Shown one piece after another: positions 50,089 to 59,384 of a stretch of DNA of 64,000 nucleotides (within the stretch, counting starts at the first letter, position 1; every line of letters starts with the position of its first letter). A program made the position numbers and the translations under genes. This DNA is from Deltaproteobacteria bacterium RIFCSPHIGHO2_01_FULL_43_49 (GTDB lineage: Bacteria > UBA10199 > SPLOWO2-01-44-7). A model generated the notes under the pieces. That model was not told the origin of the DNA and ran no database searches. It saw nothing but the letters and a program-made list of their open reading frames with translations. The stretch is from assembly GCA_001798075.1 (NCBI GenBank), contig MGRG01000005.1, forward strand, positions 257,148 to 321,147, read 5' to 3'.

Positions 50089-51057
50089 TTAGCTGTTTTT
50101 CAAATACCACTCATATGTTTTGTTTAAGCCTGTTGTCAAATCAATTTGTGGTTTGAAGTGAAGCTCCTCTTCCATTTTTCTGGTATCCGGAAGTCTCCTT
50201 GAAACACTTCCCTCAGGTGCTGGATGGATCTCAAATTTTGGTTGCCATTGTGCAAGTTTACAAATTTTTTCAGCAAGTTCGATCATTTCTATCTCCTCTT
50301 TTGGATTTCCGATATGAACAATCTCTCCTATTAATCGATCACATTCTGCCAACTGGATCGTTGCTTCGATGGCATCGCTCACATAACAAAATGATCTTTT
50401 GTGATGTTGGCCAAAGATTTTGAAGGGGTCTTCTTTGGCCAATGCCCGCAAAATGAATTGTGGAATCACGTGTTCTTTACCCATTCGAGGACCATAAACA
50501 TTATGATAGCGGACAATCTGGGTTGCAAAGTTTTGTTGGCGACCATAGTGGACCACCAAAAGTTCTCCGGCAATTTTAGAGCCGGCATAAGAAAAGCGGG
50601 GGTTAAAAATATCGGGAATACAAAGAGGCACTTTTTCCGGTGTCGGTAAAGGTCCCTCTTTAAGCTCTATGGTGCCGGCATAAGTCTCAGAGCTCGACGT
50701 AAAAATAAATTTTTTGGAGCGAGAATTTTTAAACCAATCCAACAGATAAATAGTTGAAAGAAGGTTTGTTCTTAAAACCTGATCGGGTTTTTCGTAGAAG
50801 AATCGGGTTCCGTTGATCGCTGCCAGGTGATAAACAGCATCATACGAATTTCCCAGTTCTTGAAAAGACTTTTGGTTTGTCAGGTCCAGATCGAGAAAGC
50901 GGGCTCCTTTTTGTTCACAGATTCGATCGAAACTGGAATCCTTTTTCCCTCTTGTGAAATTGTCACAGAGAGTTAATTCATAACCTGCTTGATGCAATCG
51001 AAGACTTAAATGGTAACCCAAAAAACCTGCGGCTCCGGTAACCAAAACCTTCTTCAA
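50089..51057 (-). CDS. NAD-dependent sugar epimerase/decarboxylase
   Basis: 322-residue extended SDR. VLVTGAAGFLGYHLSLRL binds NAD; TSSSETYAG and YAGSK form the active site, and VRYHNVYGPRMGKEHVIPQ is typical of UDP-glucuronate decarboxylase/4-epimerase relatives. The start is TTG 51057, overlapping the upstream stop as TTGA; no ATG precedes the Rossmann motif. Immediately downstream of a UDP-sugar dehydrogenase, so it may act on the uronate that enzyme makes, for instance by decarboxylation or epimerisation (inference). Confidence 0.88.
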   Translation of the reverse strand: MKKVLVTGAAGFLGYHLSLRLHQAGYELTLCDNFTRGKKDSSFDRICEQKGARFLDLDLTNQKSFQELGNSYDAVYHLAAINGTRFFYEKPDQVLRTNLLSTIYLLDWFKNSRSKKFIFTSSSETYAGTIELKEGPLPTPEKVPLCIPDIFNPRFSYAGSKIAGELLVVHYGRQQNFATQIVRYHNVYGPRMGKEHVIPQFILRALAKEDPFKIFGQHHKRSFCYVSDAIEATIQLAECDRLIGEIVHIGNPKEEIEMIELAEKICKLAQWQPKFEIHPAPEGSVSRRLPDTRKMEEELHFKPQIDLTTGLNKTYEWYLKNS

Positions 51058-52355
51058 AATCCGATCCCTCCATGAAAAATCCCTTGGATTTTTTGGGTGA
51101 CCTCTTTCGAATAGAGATGCCAGGAATCGTAAAAAAAACCCGGCTTGTTCATTTTATGCAGTAAGGTGTCGATAGAGTATTTCTGATAACTAGAATGATT
51201 ATTCAAAATCATGACAACATCCGCCTCATCGAATCCTTCTTCAAAAGAAAGAAAGGGGATATCTAATTTTTCTAATTCCGATTTTGACACGACAAAATCA
51301 TGACCTGAGATTTGAGTAAAACCTATTTTGCGAAGGTGATAAAAAAGATCCAGTGAGCACGAACCCCTTAAGTCATCTGTGGCAGGATGCCCTTTAAACG
51401 AAAAACCTGACAGGAAAACTTTGCACTGTTTGGCATCTTTACCGTTCTCGTTTACAAATTTCAAAACCCTCTTTGCGACCTGTTCCGGGAGTTGTTTGTT
51501 CACCAACCGGGCGGTGGGTGTCAGAGTCAACGGGGGCATTTTTTTGTCAACACTTTTGGTGAGCAGGTAGGGGTCTTTGGTAAGGCAGGGCCCGCCGACA
51601 AAACCGGGACGAGGGATTGTGTTACGCTCATACCCTAGATTTGCCAAATCGATTACTTCAGTTGCATCAAGACCCAGAGATTCACAAAGAAGGGCCATTT
51701 CGTTGGCAAAGGCAAAAGTGGCATCCCGCCAGCAGTTATCCATCAATTTTGCGATTTCGGCTGTTTCCAGACAAGGAACTTTGACAATTTTGGGAGCTAT
51801 TTTTCTAAACAAAGCCGCCGCCATTTCATAAGAGGCGTCATCGATACCGCCAACGATTTGCGGCAGTTCTCTCAATTCTTTCAAAGCAACACCTTCACAG
51901 GTTCTTTCCGGGCAACAAGCATAGTAAAATTTTTTTCTAGTTTCTTGGAGGATGGGAATAAAAAAATTTCGGGAAGTTCCAACAGGAACGGTGCTTCGCA
52001 AAATCACAAGGGCTCCGTCTTTCATATTCAAAGCGACCTCTCGCATGGCTGACTCCGCACTTTTGAGATAAGGGACCATCTCTTTTTCATCAATGGGTGT
52101 TCCCACACATAAAATGTAGGCAGAAATAGAATTGTCAGGAAGCTGGGGTGTTATTGTTAAGTTGTGTCCCAGATGTTTCTTTAAGAGATTTTCTAAACCG
52201 CCTTCAAAAAAGGGGGGACGAATATTTTTGAGGTGTTCAAGTGTTTCCAGGGATTTTTCAATACCGATGATGGGAAAACCCTCTTCAGCAAACGTCAGCG
52301 CCAATGTTAAACCAACATGCCCCAGACCAATAACCGCAATTTTGTTTTGTATCAT
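51054..52355 (-). CDS. UDP-N-acetyl-sugar/UDP-glucose dehydrogenase (WbpA/WecC-like)
   Basis: 433 residues from ATG 52355, directly before KIAVIGLGHVGLTLAL. Residues CVGTPID, STVPVGTS and FVGGPCLTKDPYLL (Cys257, catalytic nucleophile) match the nucleotide-sugar dehydrogenases of the WecC/WbpA/WbpO type, whose Cys lies in GPCL..DPYF rather than GGSCFPKD. FSFKGHPATDDLRGS is the C-terminal UDP-binding block. It oxidises a C6 alcohol to a uronate. Longer starts (52388, 52412) add poorly conserved residues in a divergent gap. Coupled to the epimerase downstream. Confidence 0.9.
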   Translation of the reverse strand: MIQNKIAVIGLGHVGLTLALTFAEEGFPIIGIEKSLETLEHLKNIRPPFFEGGLENLLKKHLGHNLTITPQLPDNSISAYILCVGTPIDEKEMVPYLKSAESAMREVALNMKDGALVILRSTVPVGTSRNFFIPILQETRKKFYYACCPERTCEGVALKELRELPQIVGGIDDASYEMAAALFRKIAPKIVKVPCLETAEIAKLMDNCWRDATFAFANEMALLCESLGLDATEVIDLANLGYERNTIPRPGFVGGPCLTKDPYLLTKSVDKKMPPLTLTPTARLVNKQLPEQVAKRVLKFVNENGKDAKQCKVFLSGFSFKGHPATDDLRGSCSLDLFYHLRKIGFTQISGHDFVVSKSELEKLDIPFLSFEEGFDEADVVMILNNHSSYQKYSIDTLLHKMNKPGFFYDSWHLYSKEVTQKIQGIFHGGIGF

Positions 52356-52460
52356 GGCTTTCAAGAAAGATGAATTGGAGGGTTGCATAGATGAAGAAGA
52401 CTGAAAAAACAAGTGGAAAGGAAATAGGAGTTGGAATATAGAGGCGTTGGGCGTTACAAT

Positions 52461-53375
52461 ATGGATAAGAGAGAATCATTCAAAATTGCCATTGTTGGTT
52501 TGGGAGTCGTGGGCAACTCCCTTGAGTGCTATTTAAGGCAAACACACAACTTGACGAGAAATCAGCATTTGTTTCTTTATGATGCCGATCCCGAAAAAGA
52601 ATTCTTCGACGATATCAACCAAGCCGACATCATTTTTGTTAGTCTTCCGACTCCTTCTTTGCCGAATGGTTCCTGCGATCTTTCAGCTGTAAAATCGACA
52701 ATTGATAAAGTTGGAAAAAATAAAATTGTCGTCCTGAAATCAACAATTCCGCCAGGAACAACAGAGTGGCTGCAGCGATCAAGGCCCGATTTAAAATTGT
52801 TGTATAACCCTGAATTCTTGACAGAGAAGCAAGCATGGGAAGATTTTATTAAGCCGGATAGACAAATTGTTGGCTTTACAGAAAAGAGTTTAGAGGTAGC
52901 ACATCTGGTTTTGTCTTTGCTGCCAAAAGCTCCTTTTATGTCTCCTTGGGGAATTAATACCTATCAACACATCAGCATTACGGCCACAGAGGCAGAAATT
53001 ATTAAATATGGTGGCAACATCTGGTTTGCTCGAAAATTAAACTTTGCAAATATATTGAATCAGCTCTGTGAAAAGGTGGGTAAAAAACTGGAAATGGAAG
53101 TGGATTATGAAAACGTAAGAAAAGGCTTGGCCTCCGATTTTCGAATTGGCGATTCCCATCTGAATGTGAACCACGAGGGTTATCAAGGATGGGGTGGCTC
53201 TTGCTTGCCAAAAGACCTTCGCGCCTTGATCGATTCCCTAAAAAAACTGGGATTGGATCAGGGCGCATTACTGCTGGAACAAGATTTGGATTTTAACAAA
53301 TATCTTTTGCAGCTCCAGGGTTTGACATTGGAAGAAGTGTCCAAACGCAACCACAAAAAACTTAAAAGTTTATGA
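52461..53375 (+). CDS. Short UDP-glucose dehydrogenase-like protein lacking the C-terminal domain
   Basis: 304 residues from ATG 52461. KIAIVGLGVVGNSLECYL, SLPTPSLPNG and LKSTIPPGTTEWL are the Rossmann and second-strand motifs; YNPEFLTEKQAWEDFIKPDRQIVG and GWGGSCLPKDLRAL (Cys248) are the substrate and catalytic segments of a UDP-glucose 6-dehydrogenase. The protein ends after the central helical domain, so the usual UDP-binding third domain (about 130 residues) is missing. No remnant follows: the next gene starts 4 bases inside its stop. It may bind a different substrate, need a partner, or be a partner itself. Confidence 0.85.
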   Translation: MDKRESFKIAIVGLGVVGNSLECYLRQTHNLTRNQHLFLYDADPEKEFFDDINQADIIFVSLPTPSLPNGSCDLSAVKSTIDKVGKNKIVVLKSTIPPGTTEWLQRSRPDLKLLYNPEFLTEKQAWEDFIKPDRQIVGFTEKSLEVAHLVLSLLPKAPFMSPWGINTYQHISITATEAEIIKYGGNIWFARKLNFANILNQLCEKVGKKLEMEVDYENVRKGLASDFRIGDSHLNVNHEGYQGWGGSCLPKDLRALIDSLKKLGLDQGALLLEQDLDFNKYLLQLQGLTLEEVSKRNHKKLKSL

Positions 53376-54310
53376 AGAAAGTTTTGGTCACCGGTGGGGC
53401 TGGATTTATTGGGTCCCATTTAGTAGATGCCCTTGTGCAAAAAGGGTATCAAGTACGTGTTTTGGATAATTTTTCAACAGGTAGTCAAAAAAATCTCCAA
53501 TTCATTTTATCTCAAATTGAACTCATTGAAGGAGATATTCGGGATTTTAGTGTCTGCGAGCATGCTTTAAAGGATATCGAAATTGTCTTTCACCTTGCCG
53601 CTTTGGGTTCTGTACAACGCTCTATGGATAACCCCATTGAAACTCATCAGGTCAACAGTCAAGGAACCCTCAATCTTTTGCAGGCTTCCAAAGAAGCTTC
53701 TGTTAAGTTTTTTGTGTATTCGTCTTCATCCTCTGTCTACGGTGATTCCGAAGTGCTGCCTAAAAAGGAATCGATGGAAGTTAAACCAAAATCCCCTTAT
53801 GCTGTTTCTAAATTAACTGGGGAATATTTTGCCCAAGTTTTTTGGGAAGTTTATAGTCTGCCCACCATTTCCCTCAGATATTTCAATGTTTTCGGCCCCA
53901 GACAAAATAGTGATTCGTTGTATGCAGCGGTGATCCCAAAGTTTATTCGTTCCTTAGCTTTAGGGAAGCAACCAACCATTTTCGGCGATGGCTCTCAATC
54001 CCGCGCTTTTACTTATGTCTCCAATGTTGTTGAGGCCAATCTATTGGTACTCAAAATGAACAAAAATTCTTTTGGAGAAGTTTTTAATATCGCTTCCATT
54101 GAAAGAATTATGATTCAAGATCTCTGGAGAAGCTTGTTATCTTTAAGCGGAGAAAATATTGAACCACTTTATGTCGATTTTAAAAAAGGGGATATTCGCC
54201 ACAGCCAGGCAGATACTTCTAAAGCCTGCCAAGTGTTTGGATACAATACATCTGTTTTGTTTCAAGAAGGCCTAAAAAGAACCTTCGAGTGGTTTCGCAA
54301 AGGGTCCTAA
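53372..54310 (+). CDS. UDP-N-acetylglucosamine/UDP-glucose 4-epimerase-like protein
   Basis: 312-residue extended SDR with TGGAGFIGSHLVDAL, VLDNFSTG, SSSSSVYGDSEVLPK and YAVSK. RYFNVFGPRQNSDSLYAAVIPKFIRSL and GDGSQSRAFTYVSNVVEAN match WbpP/GalE-like UDP-GlcNAc epimerases. ATG overlaps the previous stop (ATGA), so it is translated with the short dehydrogenase; together they may interconvert a UDP-hexose or -uronate. Next to asnB, a pairing seen in amidated uronate (glucuronamide/galacturonamide) pathways. Confidence 0.9.
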   Translation: MKKVLVTGGAGFIGSHLVDALVQKGYQVRVLDNFSTGSQKNLQFILSQIELIEGDIRDFSVCEHALKDIEIVFHLAALGSVQRSMDNPIETHQVNSQGTLNLLQASKEASVKFFVYSSSSSVYGDSEVLPKKESMEVKPKSPYAVSKLTGEYFAQVFWEVYSLPTISLRYFNVFGPRQNSDSLYAAVIPKFIRSLALGKQPTIFGDGSQSRAFTYVSNVVEANLLVLKMNKNSFGEVFNIASIERIMIQDLWRSLLSLSGENIEPLYVDFKKGDIRHSQADTSKACQVFGYNTSVLFQEGLKRTFEWFRKGS

Positions 54311-54312
54311 TT

Positions 54313-56067
54313 ATGTGTGGTATTGTTGGCTTCTACAACCATTCCTCCGACACGGTTTCCTTAGAATGTCTTAAAGAGATGGCAAGATCAATGCGCCATC
54401 GTGGCCCCGATGATGAGGGGTATTATCTTAAAGAAGGTGTCGGTCTAGGCCATGTCAGACTCTCTATCCTCGATTTATCTGCAAAAGGAAGACAACCGAT
54501 GAAATCTAGATATTCGGATTGTTATCTTGTTTTCAATGGGGAGATTTACAACTATCAAGATCTGCGCAAAGAATTGTCCAGCGCAGGTTATCTTTTTGAA
54601 ACAAATACAGACACAGAAGTATTGCTTTATGCCTTGGAGTGCTGGGGTTTGAATGAAACATTGTGCAGAATTAATGGAATGTATGCTTTTGGCTATTGGA
54701 TGGAAAAGGAGAAGAAATTTATTTTGGCCAGAGATCGGTTAGGAAAAAAACCTCTTTATTATTACCACAATGGCCCCCATTTTGTTTTTGCCTCGGAATT
54801 AAAAGCAATTTTTAATTATCCCTTTTGCGAAAAAAAAATAGATGAGGAGGCAAGGAGGCAGTATTTCACCTATCATTATGTCCCTTCCCCTTATTCTATT
54901 ATCAAAAATATCAAAAAGTTGCCGCCAGGATATTATTTGGAATTTGCTCAAAATATCCCTTTCATCAAATCCTATTGGAAACCATCTGAAACTATTTTGC
55001 TTGGAAATACAAAGCAGAAAGATGTGGAGGATGTGTTGGAAGAAACCGTCCGTCTTTTAAAGAGTTCGATAAAATATCGTTTGATCAGTGACGTCCCCTT
55101 GGGCATTTTTTTAAGTGGGGGCGTTGATTCTGCCCTCATTACAGCGCTGGCTTCTCAAGAGAGTAGCTCTCGCCTCCAGACCTTTTCAATTGGTTTTGAA
55201 GAATCCCCGTTTGATGAGGCCCCTTTTGCAAGAGAAGTGGCTTCTTGTTTTGGAACCGATCATCACGAATATTATCTTAAACCAACAGATATGTTGGGCT
55301 GTACAGAAGATATCTTAACAAATCTTGACGAACCTTTTGGAGACAGTTCTTTTATCCCTACTTATTTTGTGTCGAAGATGGCTAGAAAACATATTAAGGT
55401 TGCTTTGGGTGGTGATGGAGGCGACGAACTTTTGGGTGGATATGTTAAATATAAAAGTCTCAAGTATGCTGGGGCCATTGCTAAACTGTTACCGAAGAAG
55501 TTTCGAAAAAAAGTTTTTTCTTTTTACAATCCTTCTTTTGGAAATTTATGTGAAGAATGGAAAAGTATGGATTTGGTGAGCGCTATGATGGGCATCGATT
55601 TGCAAACCTATTTGCCCGACGATATTTTGACGAAAGTAGATCGAGCTAGTATGGCCAATTCTCTGGAAGTGAGAGCCCCTCTTCTGGATTATCACCTTGT
55701 TGAGTTTCTTTTGAGACTTCCTTTGGCCTTTAAAATTCAAGGGGGGGTTCAAAAATTTCTCTTCAAAAAAATCCTTTCCAAATATCCTCTAGAAAAAAAG
55801 CTAATTCAACGCAAGAAAATGGGTTTTTGCCTTCCTTTGAAAGACTGGTTTCGAAAAGAACTACGATATCTTTTGGAAAAGTATCTTTCGCCCGATGCGA
55901 TTCGCTCAACTGACTTTTTAAATGTCAGCAAGGTGCAAGGGTTAATTCAAGAACACACTCAAAACAAGAAAGACCATTCTTCTAAATTGTTTGCAATTTT
56001 GGCCTACCAAATTTGGCACGATCGTTACATTGAAAGACTTAGGAACACTTCCATAAGTTTTTGGTAA
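54313..56067 (+). CDS. asnB: Asparagine synthetase (glutamine-hydrolysing) family amidotransferase
   Basis: 584 residues from ATG 54313, so that Cys2 (MCGIVGFYNH) becomes the N-terminal nucleophile once Met is removed. The glutaminase half has RHRGPDDEGYY and FNGEIYNY; the synthetase half has SGGVDSALITAL (PP-loop), ALGGDGGDELLGGY and KVDRASMANSLEVRAPLLD. It forms an amide from a carboxylate using glutamine nitrogen. In glycan loci such enzymes can amidate uronic acids, and the adjacent dehydrogenase and epimerase suit that; plain asparagine synthesis is the alternative. Its last 43 bases overlap a convergent GT4 gene. Confidence 0.92.
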   Translation: MCGIVGFYNHSSDTVSLECLKEMARSMRHRGPDDEGYYLKEGVGLGHVRLSILDLSAKGRQPMKSRYSDCYLVFNGEIYNYQDLRKELSSAGYLFETNTDTEVLLYALECWGLNETLCRINGMYAFGYWMEKEKKFILARDRLGKKPLYYYHNGPHFVFASELKAIFNYPFCEKKIDEEARRQYFTYHYVPSPYSIIKNIKKLPPGYYLEFAQNIPFIKSYWKPSETILLGNTKQKDVEDVLEETVRLLKSSIKYRLISDVPLGIFLSGGVDSALITALASQESSSRLQTFSIGFEESPFDEAPFAREVASCFGTDHHEYYLKPTDMLGCTEDILTNLDEPFGDSSFIPTYFVSKMARKHIKVALGGDGGDELLGGYVKYKSLKYAGAIAKLLPKKFRKKVFSFYNPSFGNLCEEWKSMDLVSAMMGIDLQTYLPDDILTKVDRASMANSLEVRAPLLDYHLVEFLLRLPLAFKIQGGVQKFLFKKILSKYPLEKKLIQRKKMGFCLPLKDWFRKELRYLLEKYLSPDAIRSTDFLNVSKVQGLIQEHTQNKKDHSSKLFAILAYQIWHDRYIERLRNTSISFW

Positions 56068-57284
56068 TGCCGGGAGGGGGAAAAATCTTCTTCGAGGTGT
56101 TTTCTGGCGTTTTGACCCATTTCAACGACTTGCTTTGAGTGATCCAATAGATAAGCGAGTTTTGCTGCGAGCTCGTCTGTATTACCTGAATTGAAGAGAA
56201 CTCCATCGACTCCATCACGAACAGTTTCTGGAATACTGCCTAAGTTTGAAGCGATGACCGGTTTTCCATAAGCAAAGGATTCCAACAAGGTGTTTGGCAT
56301 GTTCTCATAACAGATGGAAGGGACAATGGTGAAGCGGGCCCTAGAAATCAATTTGGTCAGCGCTTGTCCCGTCTGAAAGCCCCTGAATTCAATGTTGGTA
56401 ACTTGATTATCTTCTACCCACTGTTTGATTCTAATATCTTCTCTATTATGTGCATTGCCCACGATAAGAAGTCTTTCACTTTTGGGTTTTAGTTTATGCC
56501 AGGCCTTGACCAGATCTAAAATTCCCTTTTCATGACTTATTCTTCCAAAATAGAGAACGTAAGGATCGCTTGTATAATCTGGTTGAATTGCTGAGGGGTC
56601 TAAAAAAGAAGGGATTTTATGAATTTTTTCCTCAGGGAAGCCAAACTCCTTTAATTTTTGAGCCATAAAACCAGAAGGACATACAAAAGCATCGACTTTC
56701 TCATAAATTTTGATGGTTCGGTGGAAAGAAAGAACAGCGGCCCTAAAAAGGCTCATCCAGAAGGAATCCTTCACACAACGGTCTTTTACACCTTGCCACA
56801 AGTTTTTTTTAAGACAATCCTCGCAGGTCCGGTTTTTCTTCAAAAAGAGAGTGTTGAGACACATCAAGAAAAAGTCAGATGTTCGAAGTACAACAGGAAT
56901 TTTTTTCCTTTTTGCAGCATCGATGATGCTTGGAGAAAAAGTGCCATAATGTTGTAACAAGTAGGCGATTTGGATTTTCTCACAATTTAAGAGCTTTGAA
57001 AAGGCTCTCTTGACCTCGAAGGAATAAAAAGAACGACTTACAATTCGGAAAAGGGTGTCTATGCTCAGAGACAGATTCTCGAAATAAATCTCACCTTCTT
57101 TGCCAAGTGGTTTTACAAAATAATGAGCGTAATCGGAAAGAGCATTTTGCTTGTAGTCGAGACAAAATGGAATAATTTGATGATGATATTTTGAAAAAAG
57201 ATCAGAAAAATTAAAAAGATACCTTTCTGGGCCACCAGAAATAAAAAATCTGTTATTAACAACGGCAATGCGAAATGGAGCCAT
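56025..57284 (-). CDS. Glycosyltransferase family 4
   Basis: 419 residues, GT-B fold. VVNNRFFISGGPERYLFNF is the family-4 glycine-rich opening; YVLYFGRISHEKGILDLVKAW and TIVPSICYENMPNTLLESFAYGKPVIAS give the donor site with an E-x7-E pair (ENMPNTLLE). The middle has an unusual Cys-rich segment (CEDCLKKNLWQGVKDRC) not typical of GT4 and possibly metal-binding. Its end overlaps asnB by 43 bases antisense; it starts 2 bases after the upstream GT4. Confidence 0.9.
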   Translation of the reverse strand: MAPFRIAVVNNRFFISGGPERYLFNFSDLFSKYHHQIIPFCLDYKQNALSDYAHYFVKPLGKEGEIYFENLSLSIDTLFRIVSRSFYSFEVKRAFSKLLNCEKIQIAYLLQHYGTFSPSIIDAAKRKKIPVVLRTSDFFLMCLNTLFLKKNRTCEDCLKKNLWQGVKDRCVKDSFWMSLFRAAVLSFHRTIKIYEKVDAFVCPSGFMAQKLKEFGFPEEKIHKIPSFLDPSAIQPDYTSDPYVLYFGRISHEKGILDLVKAWHKLKPKSERLLIVGNAHNREDIRIKQWVEDNQVTNIEFRGFQTGQALTKLISRARFTIVPSICYENMPNTLLESFAYGKPVIASNLGSIPETVRDGVDGVLFNSGNTDELAAKLAYLLDHSKQVVEMGQNARKHLEEDFSPSRHYQKLMEVFLSLSM

Positions 57285-57286
57285 GA

Positions 57287-58378
57287 TTAGTTGTTATAAA
57301 GTTTTGCAATAAAATCTTGGGAACGAACCCAGGAGTAATCCTGTTCGATCTTTCTTTTTGCTTTTTGCCCCATGATCTCCAAGTGGGCCGGATCACAAAG
57401 TAATTTTTCCAGCTGTATTTGTAGGTCAAGGGGATCACTATTTTTAAAAAAAAGACTCCCCTCGGCAATGGCTTCCAAATTCGGTTCAATGTTGCTGACC
57501 AAGGTTGGGCACCCATAGCTCATGGCCTCTAGCAAGGCAATGGAGAGGCCTTCCGCTTGGGAGGCCTGAACATAAAGCAATGCATTGGTAAGAAGCTCTT
57601 TTTTAAAGTTCCCTTCTATTCTTCCCAGAAATAGGATGTTGGGAGGGGCCTTTTCTTTTAATTCCATTAAGTATTGATGATTGTAGAGTGGTACTCCCGC
57701 GATGACCAAAGGATACTGGCTTTGCCATGAAAAGTTTTTGTAAGCTTCAAAAAGGAGTTCTATCCCCTTGCCTTTCTCGAGACGCCCCATAAACAAAAGA
57801 TAGTTTTTTGGTTTGAGGCCGATAGAGGATAGTTTTTCTCTGCCCGAGTAGGATTGAATATTCAAACCCAAGGGAATATAGACCACATCTCTTTTGTAAC
57901 GTTTTTGGAGACTTTGCCTAAGGGTTTTTGAAACGCAGCAAAGATGATCAGCACCTTTTACGCCAATCCATTCTCCCAGATAGTAAAAAAAGCGTAAGAA
58001 CAAGGAAATATGGGGTGAAAACCATTCTTGGGAATGGAGTGTAACAATTATCTTTTTTCCCACCATTTTTGGAATCCAGCAAAAAAGGGCAGACCCTCCA
58101 TGATAGTGAACGAAATCAGTCTTTTCAAAGATGGACTTGAAACTAGCCAATAATCCATAAAGAAAAGTATCAAGGTGATGCCTGTTATAAGTCCAGATCG
58201 GTTTTAATCGAATGTTGGTTGGCAATTGGCATCTACTCTCCAAATTTTGCCTGTGACAATAAAGGCTAATTGTATAACCATTTTGTGCGAGATATTCTGA
58301 TAACTCTCGGACATAGAAATCCAATCCTCCCAAAGTATTAGGGTAGAGTTTTCTGGCTCCAATCATGACAATGTGCAT
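57287..58378 (-). CDS. Glycosyltransferase family 4
   Basis: 363 residues. MIGARKLYPNTLGGLDFYVRELSEYLAQ is a classic GT4 opening with the GG loop; YLLFMGRLEKGKGIELLFEAY and YVQASQAEGLSIALLEAMSYGCPTLVS supply the donor site (EGLSIALLE, E-x7-E). NIEPNLEAI is the conserved post-motif. Cytosolic repeat-unit assembly enzyme; two bases from its downstream and seven from its upstream neighbour. Confidence 0.93.
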   Translation of the reverse strand: MHIVMIGARKLYPNTLGGLDFYVRELSEYLAQNGYTISLYCHRQNLESRCQLPTNIRLKPIWTYNRHHLDTFLYGLLASFKSIFEKTDFVHYHGGSALFCWIPKMVGKKIIVTLHSQEWFSPHISLFLRFFYYLGEWIGVKGADHLCCVSKTLRQSLQKRYKRDVVYIPLGLNIQSYSGREKLSSIGLKPKNYLLFMGRLEKGKGIELLFEAYKNFSWQSQYPLVIAGVPLYNHQYLMELKEKAPPNILFLGRIEGNFKKELLTNALLYVQASQAEGLSIALLEAMSYGCPTLVSNIEPNLEAIAEGSLFFKNSDPLDLQIQLEKLLCDPAHLEIMGQKAKRKIEQDYSWVRSQDFIAKLYNN

Positions 58379-58385
58379 ACAAGTT

Positions 58386-59384
58386 TCACAGAATAGGTTG
58401 GCTTAGGTGTGCTTTGATCTTGTTGCGCACAACCCACCAAGTGATAGCAACGATATTTTGCTTGAAATGGGGTTTGACCGTGCAAGTCATCCAGCATTTG
58501 ACGGGACAATCTTTGGAAATTTTGCGAATCTCATTTGCTTTATCGGATGTCCAAACTGGTTTAAATGAGTTATTTTTGGCATCCCCCATTTTTTGATTGA
58601 GGACGGGACAGGGATAAATTTCACCTTTGGCACTAGAAAAGAAAAAATCGGACCCTGCAGAACAGTTTTTTAAAACCCGTTTGCCTAATCCATATTCATA
58701 AACACCCTTGTCATAATAGGCTCGAAACCAGCGTTTGGGATGAATGGCCTTCAATTCAGAGGCAATGAATTCATTGAATTGCTGCCTCAATTGATCTGGA
58801 TCCAAATCAAAGGTGTTAGCATCTGTCTTAAAGTAAAACTCAGAATTTTGAGCAATGGTTAGCGTGAACTGAATTTTCAAACGTCGAGTCAGATAATAGA
58901 CCTTTGCGACATCCCCCAAATTGATAGGTGAAATCGTAAAACTTAAACCTAAATCCTTTATCCCGATTTGTTTGAGCGCTTCGATGGTATTCATGCATTT
59001 TTGAAAACCACCAGGAATTCTTCGAACCTCATCATGCGTTTTCTCATAACCATCGACAGAAACACGGACTCCGATACGACCACTAATTCTTGCAATCTCA
59101 GTCATTTTCTCTCGAATCTTTTTTGTATTAAATCCATTGGTGGAGATAATCATCCGGGGATGATGACATCTCTCGTTGATGACGCGAATAACTTCTGGAA
59201 GATCTTCTCGCATGAAGGGCTCACCACCCGTAATGTTGATGATGCGAAGTGACTGTGGAAGTGTTCCAAAATAGGAGAGCCTAACTTCGTCTCTTTTGTG
59301 TTCCTTCCAGATGTTGCACATGATGCACTTGGCATCACACCGGTCGATCACCGCTACGATTGCCGAGCTAGGCTCTAAATTCAT
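58386..59384 (-). CDS. Radical SAM/SPASM-type protein
   Basis: 332 residues. Cluster motif CDAKCIMC gives C16, C20, C23. ITGGEPFMREDL is the SAM-binding GGEP block and TNGFNTKKI and SVDGYEKTHDEVR are barrel motifs. The C-terminal part has CSAGSDFFFSSAKGEIYPCPVLN and CPVKCWMTC, a SPASM-like auxiliary cluster set. This form, of MoaA/NifB/AslB type, often works in maturation of proteins or peptides, but in glycan loci it may modify a sugar. It overlaps the polymerase-like gene by 4 bases, so it may act on the lipid-linked product (inference). Confidence 0.88.
   Translation of the reverse strand: MNLEPSSAIVAVIDRCDAKCIMCNIWKEHKRDEVRLSYFGTLPQSLRIINITGGEPFMREDLPEVIRVINERCHHPRMIISTNGFNTKKIREKMTEIARISGRIGVRVSVDGYEKTHDEVRRIPGGFQKCMNTIEALKQIGIKDLGLSFTISPINLGDVAKVYYLTRRLKIQFTLTIAQNSEFYFKTDANTFDLDPDQLRQQFNEFIASELKAIHPKRWFRAYYDKGVYEYGLGKRVLKNCSAGSDFFFSSAKGEIYPCPVLNQKMGDAKNNSFKPVWTSDKANEIRKISKDCPVKCWMTCTVKPHFKQNIVAITWWVVRNKIKAHLSQPIL

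Noticed and set aside
52356-52460. Promoter for the short dehydrogenase gene
   Set aside because: A TTGGAA and a TACAAT can be spaced about 17-18 bases apart but the -10 would run into the start codon; too weak to list.
52461-53375. Short dehydrogenase as a frameshifted or truncated full-length gene
   Set aside because: The next gene starts inside its stop codon and no third-domain sequence follows in any frame, so no broken remainder is visible.
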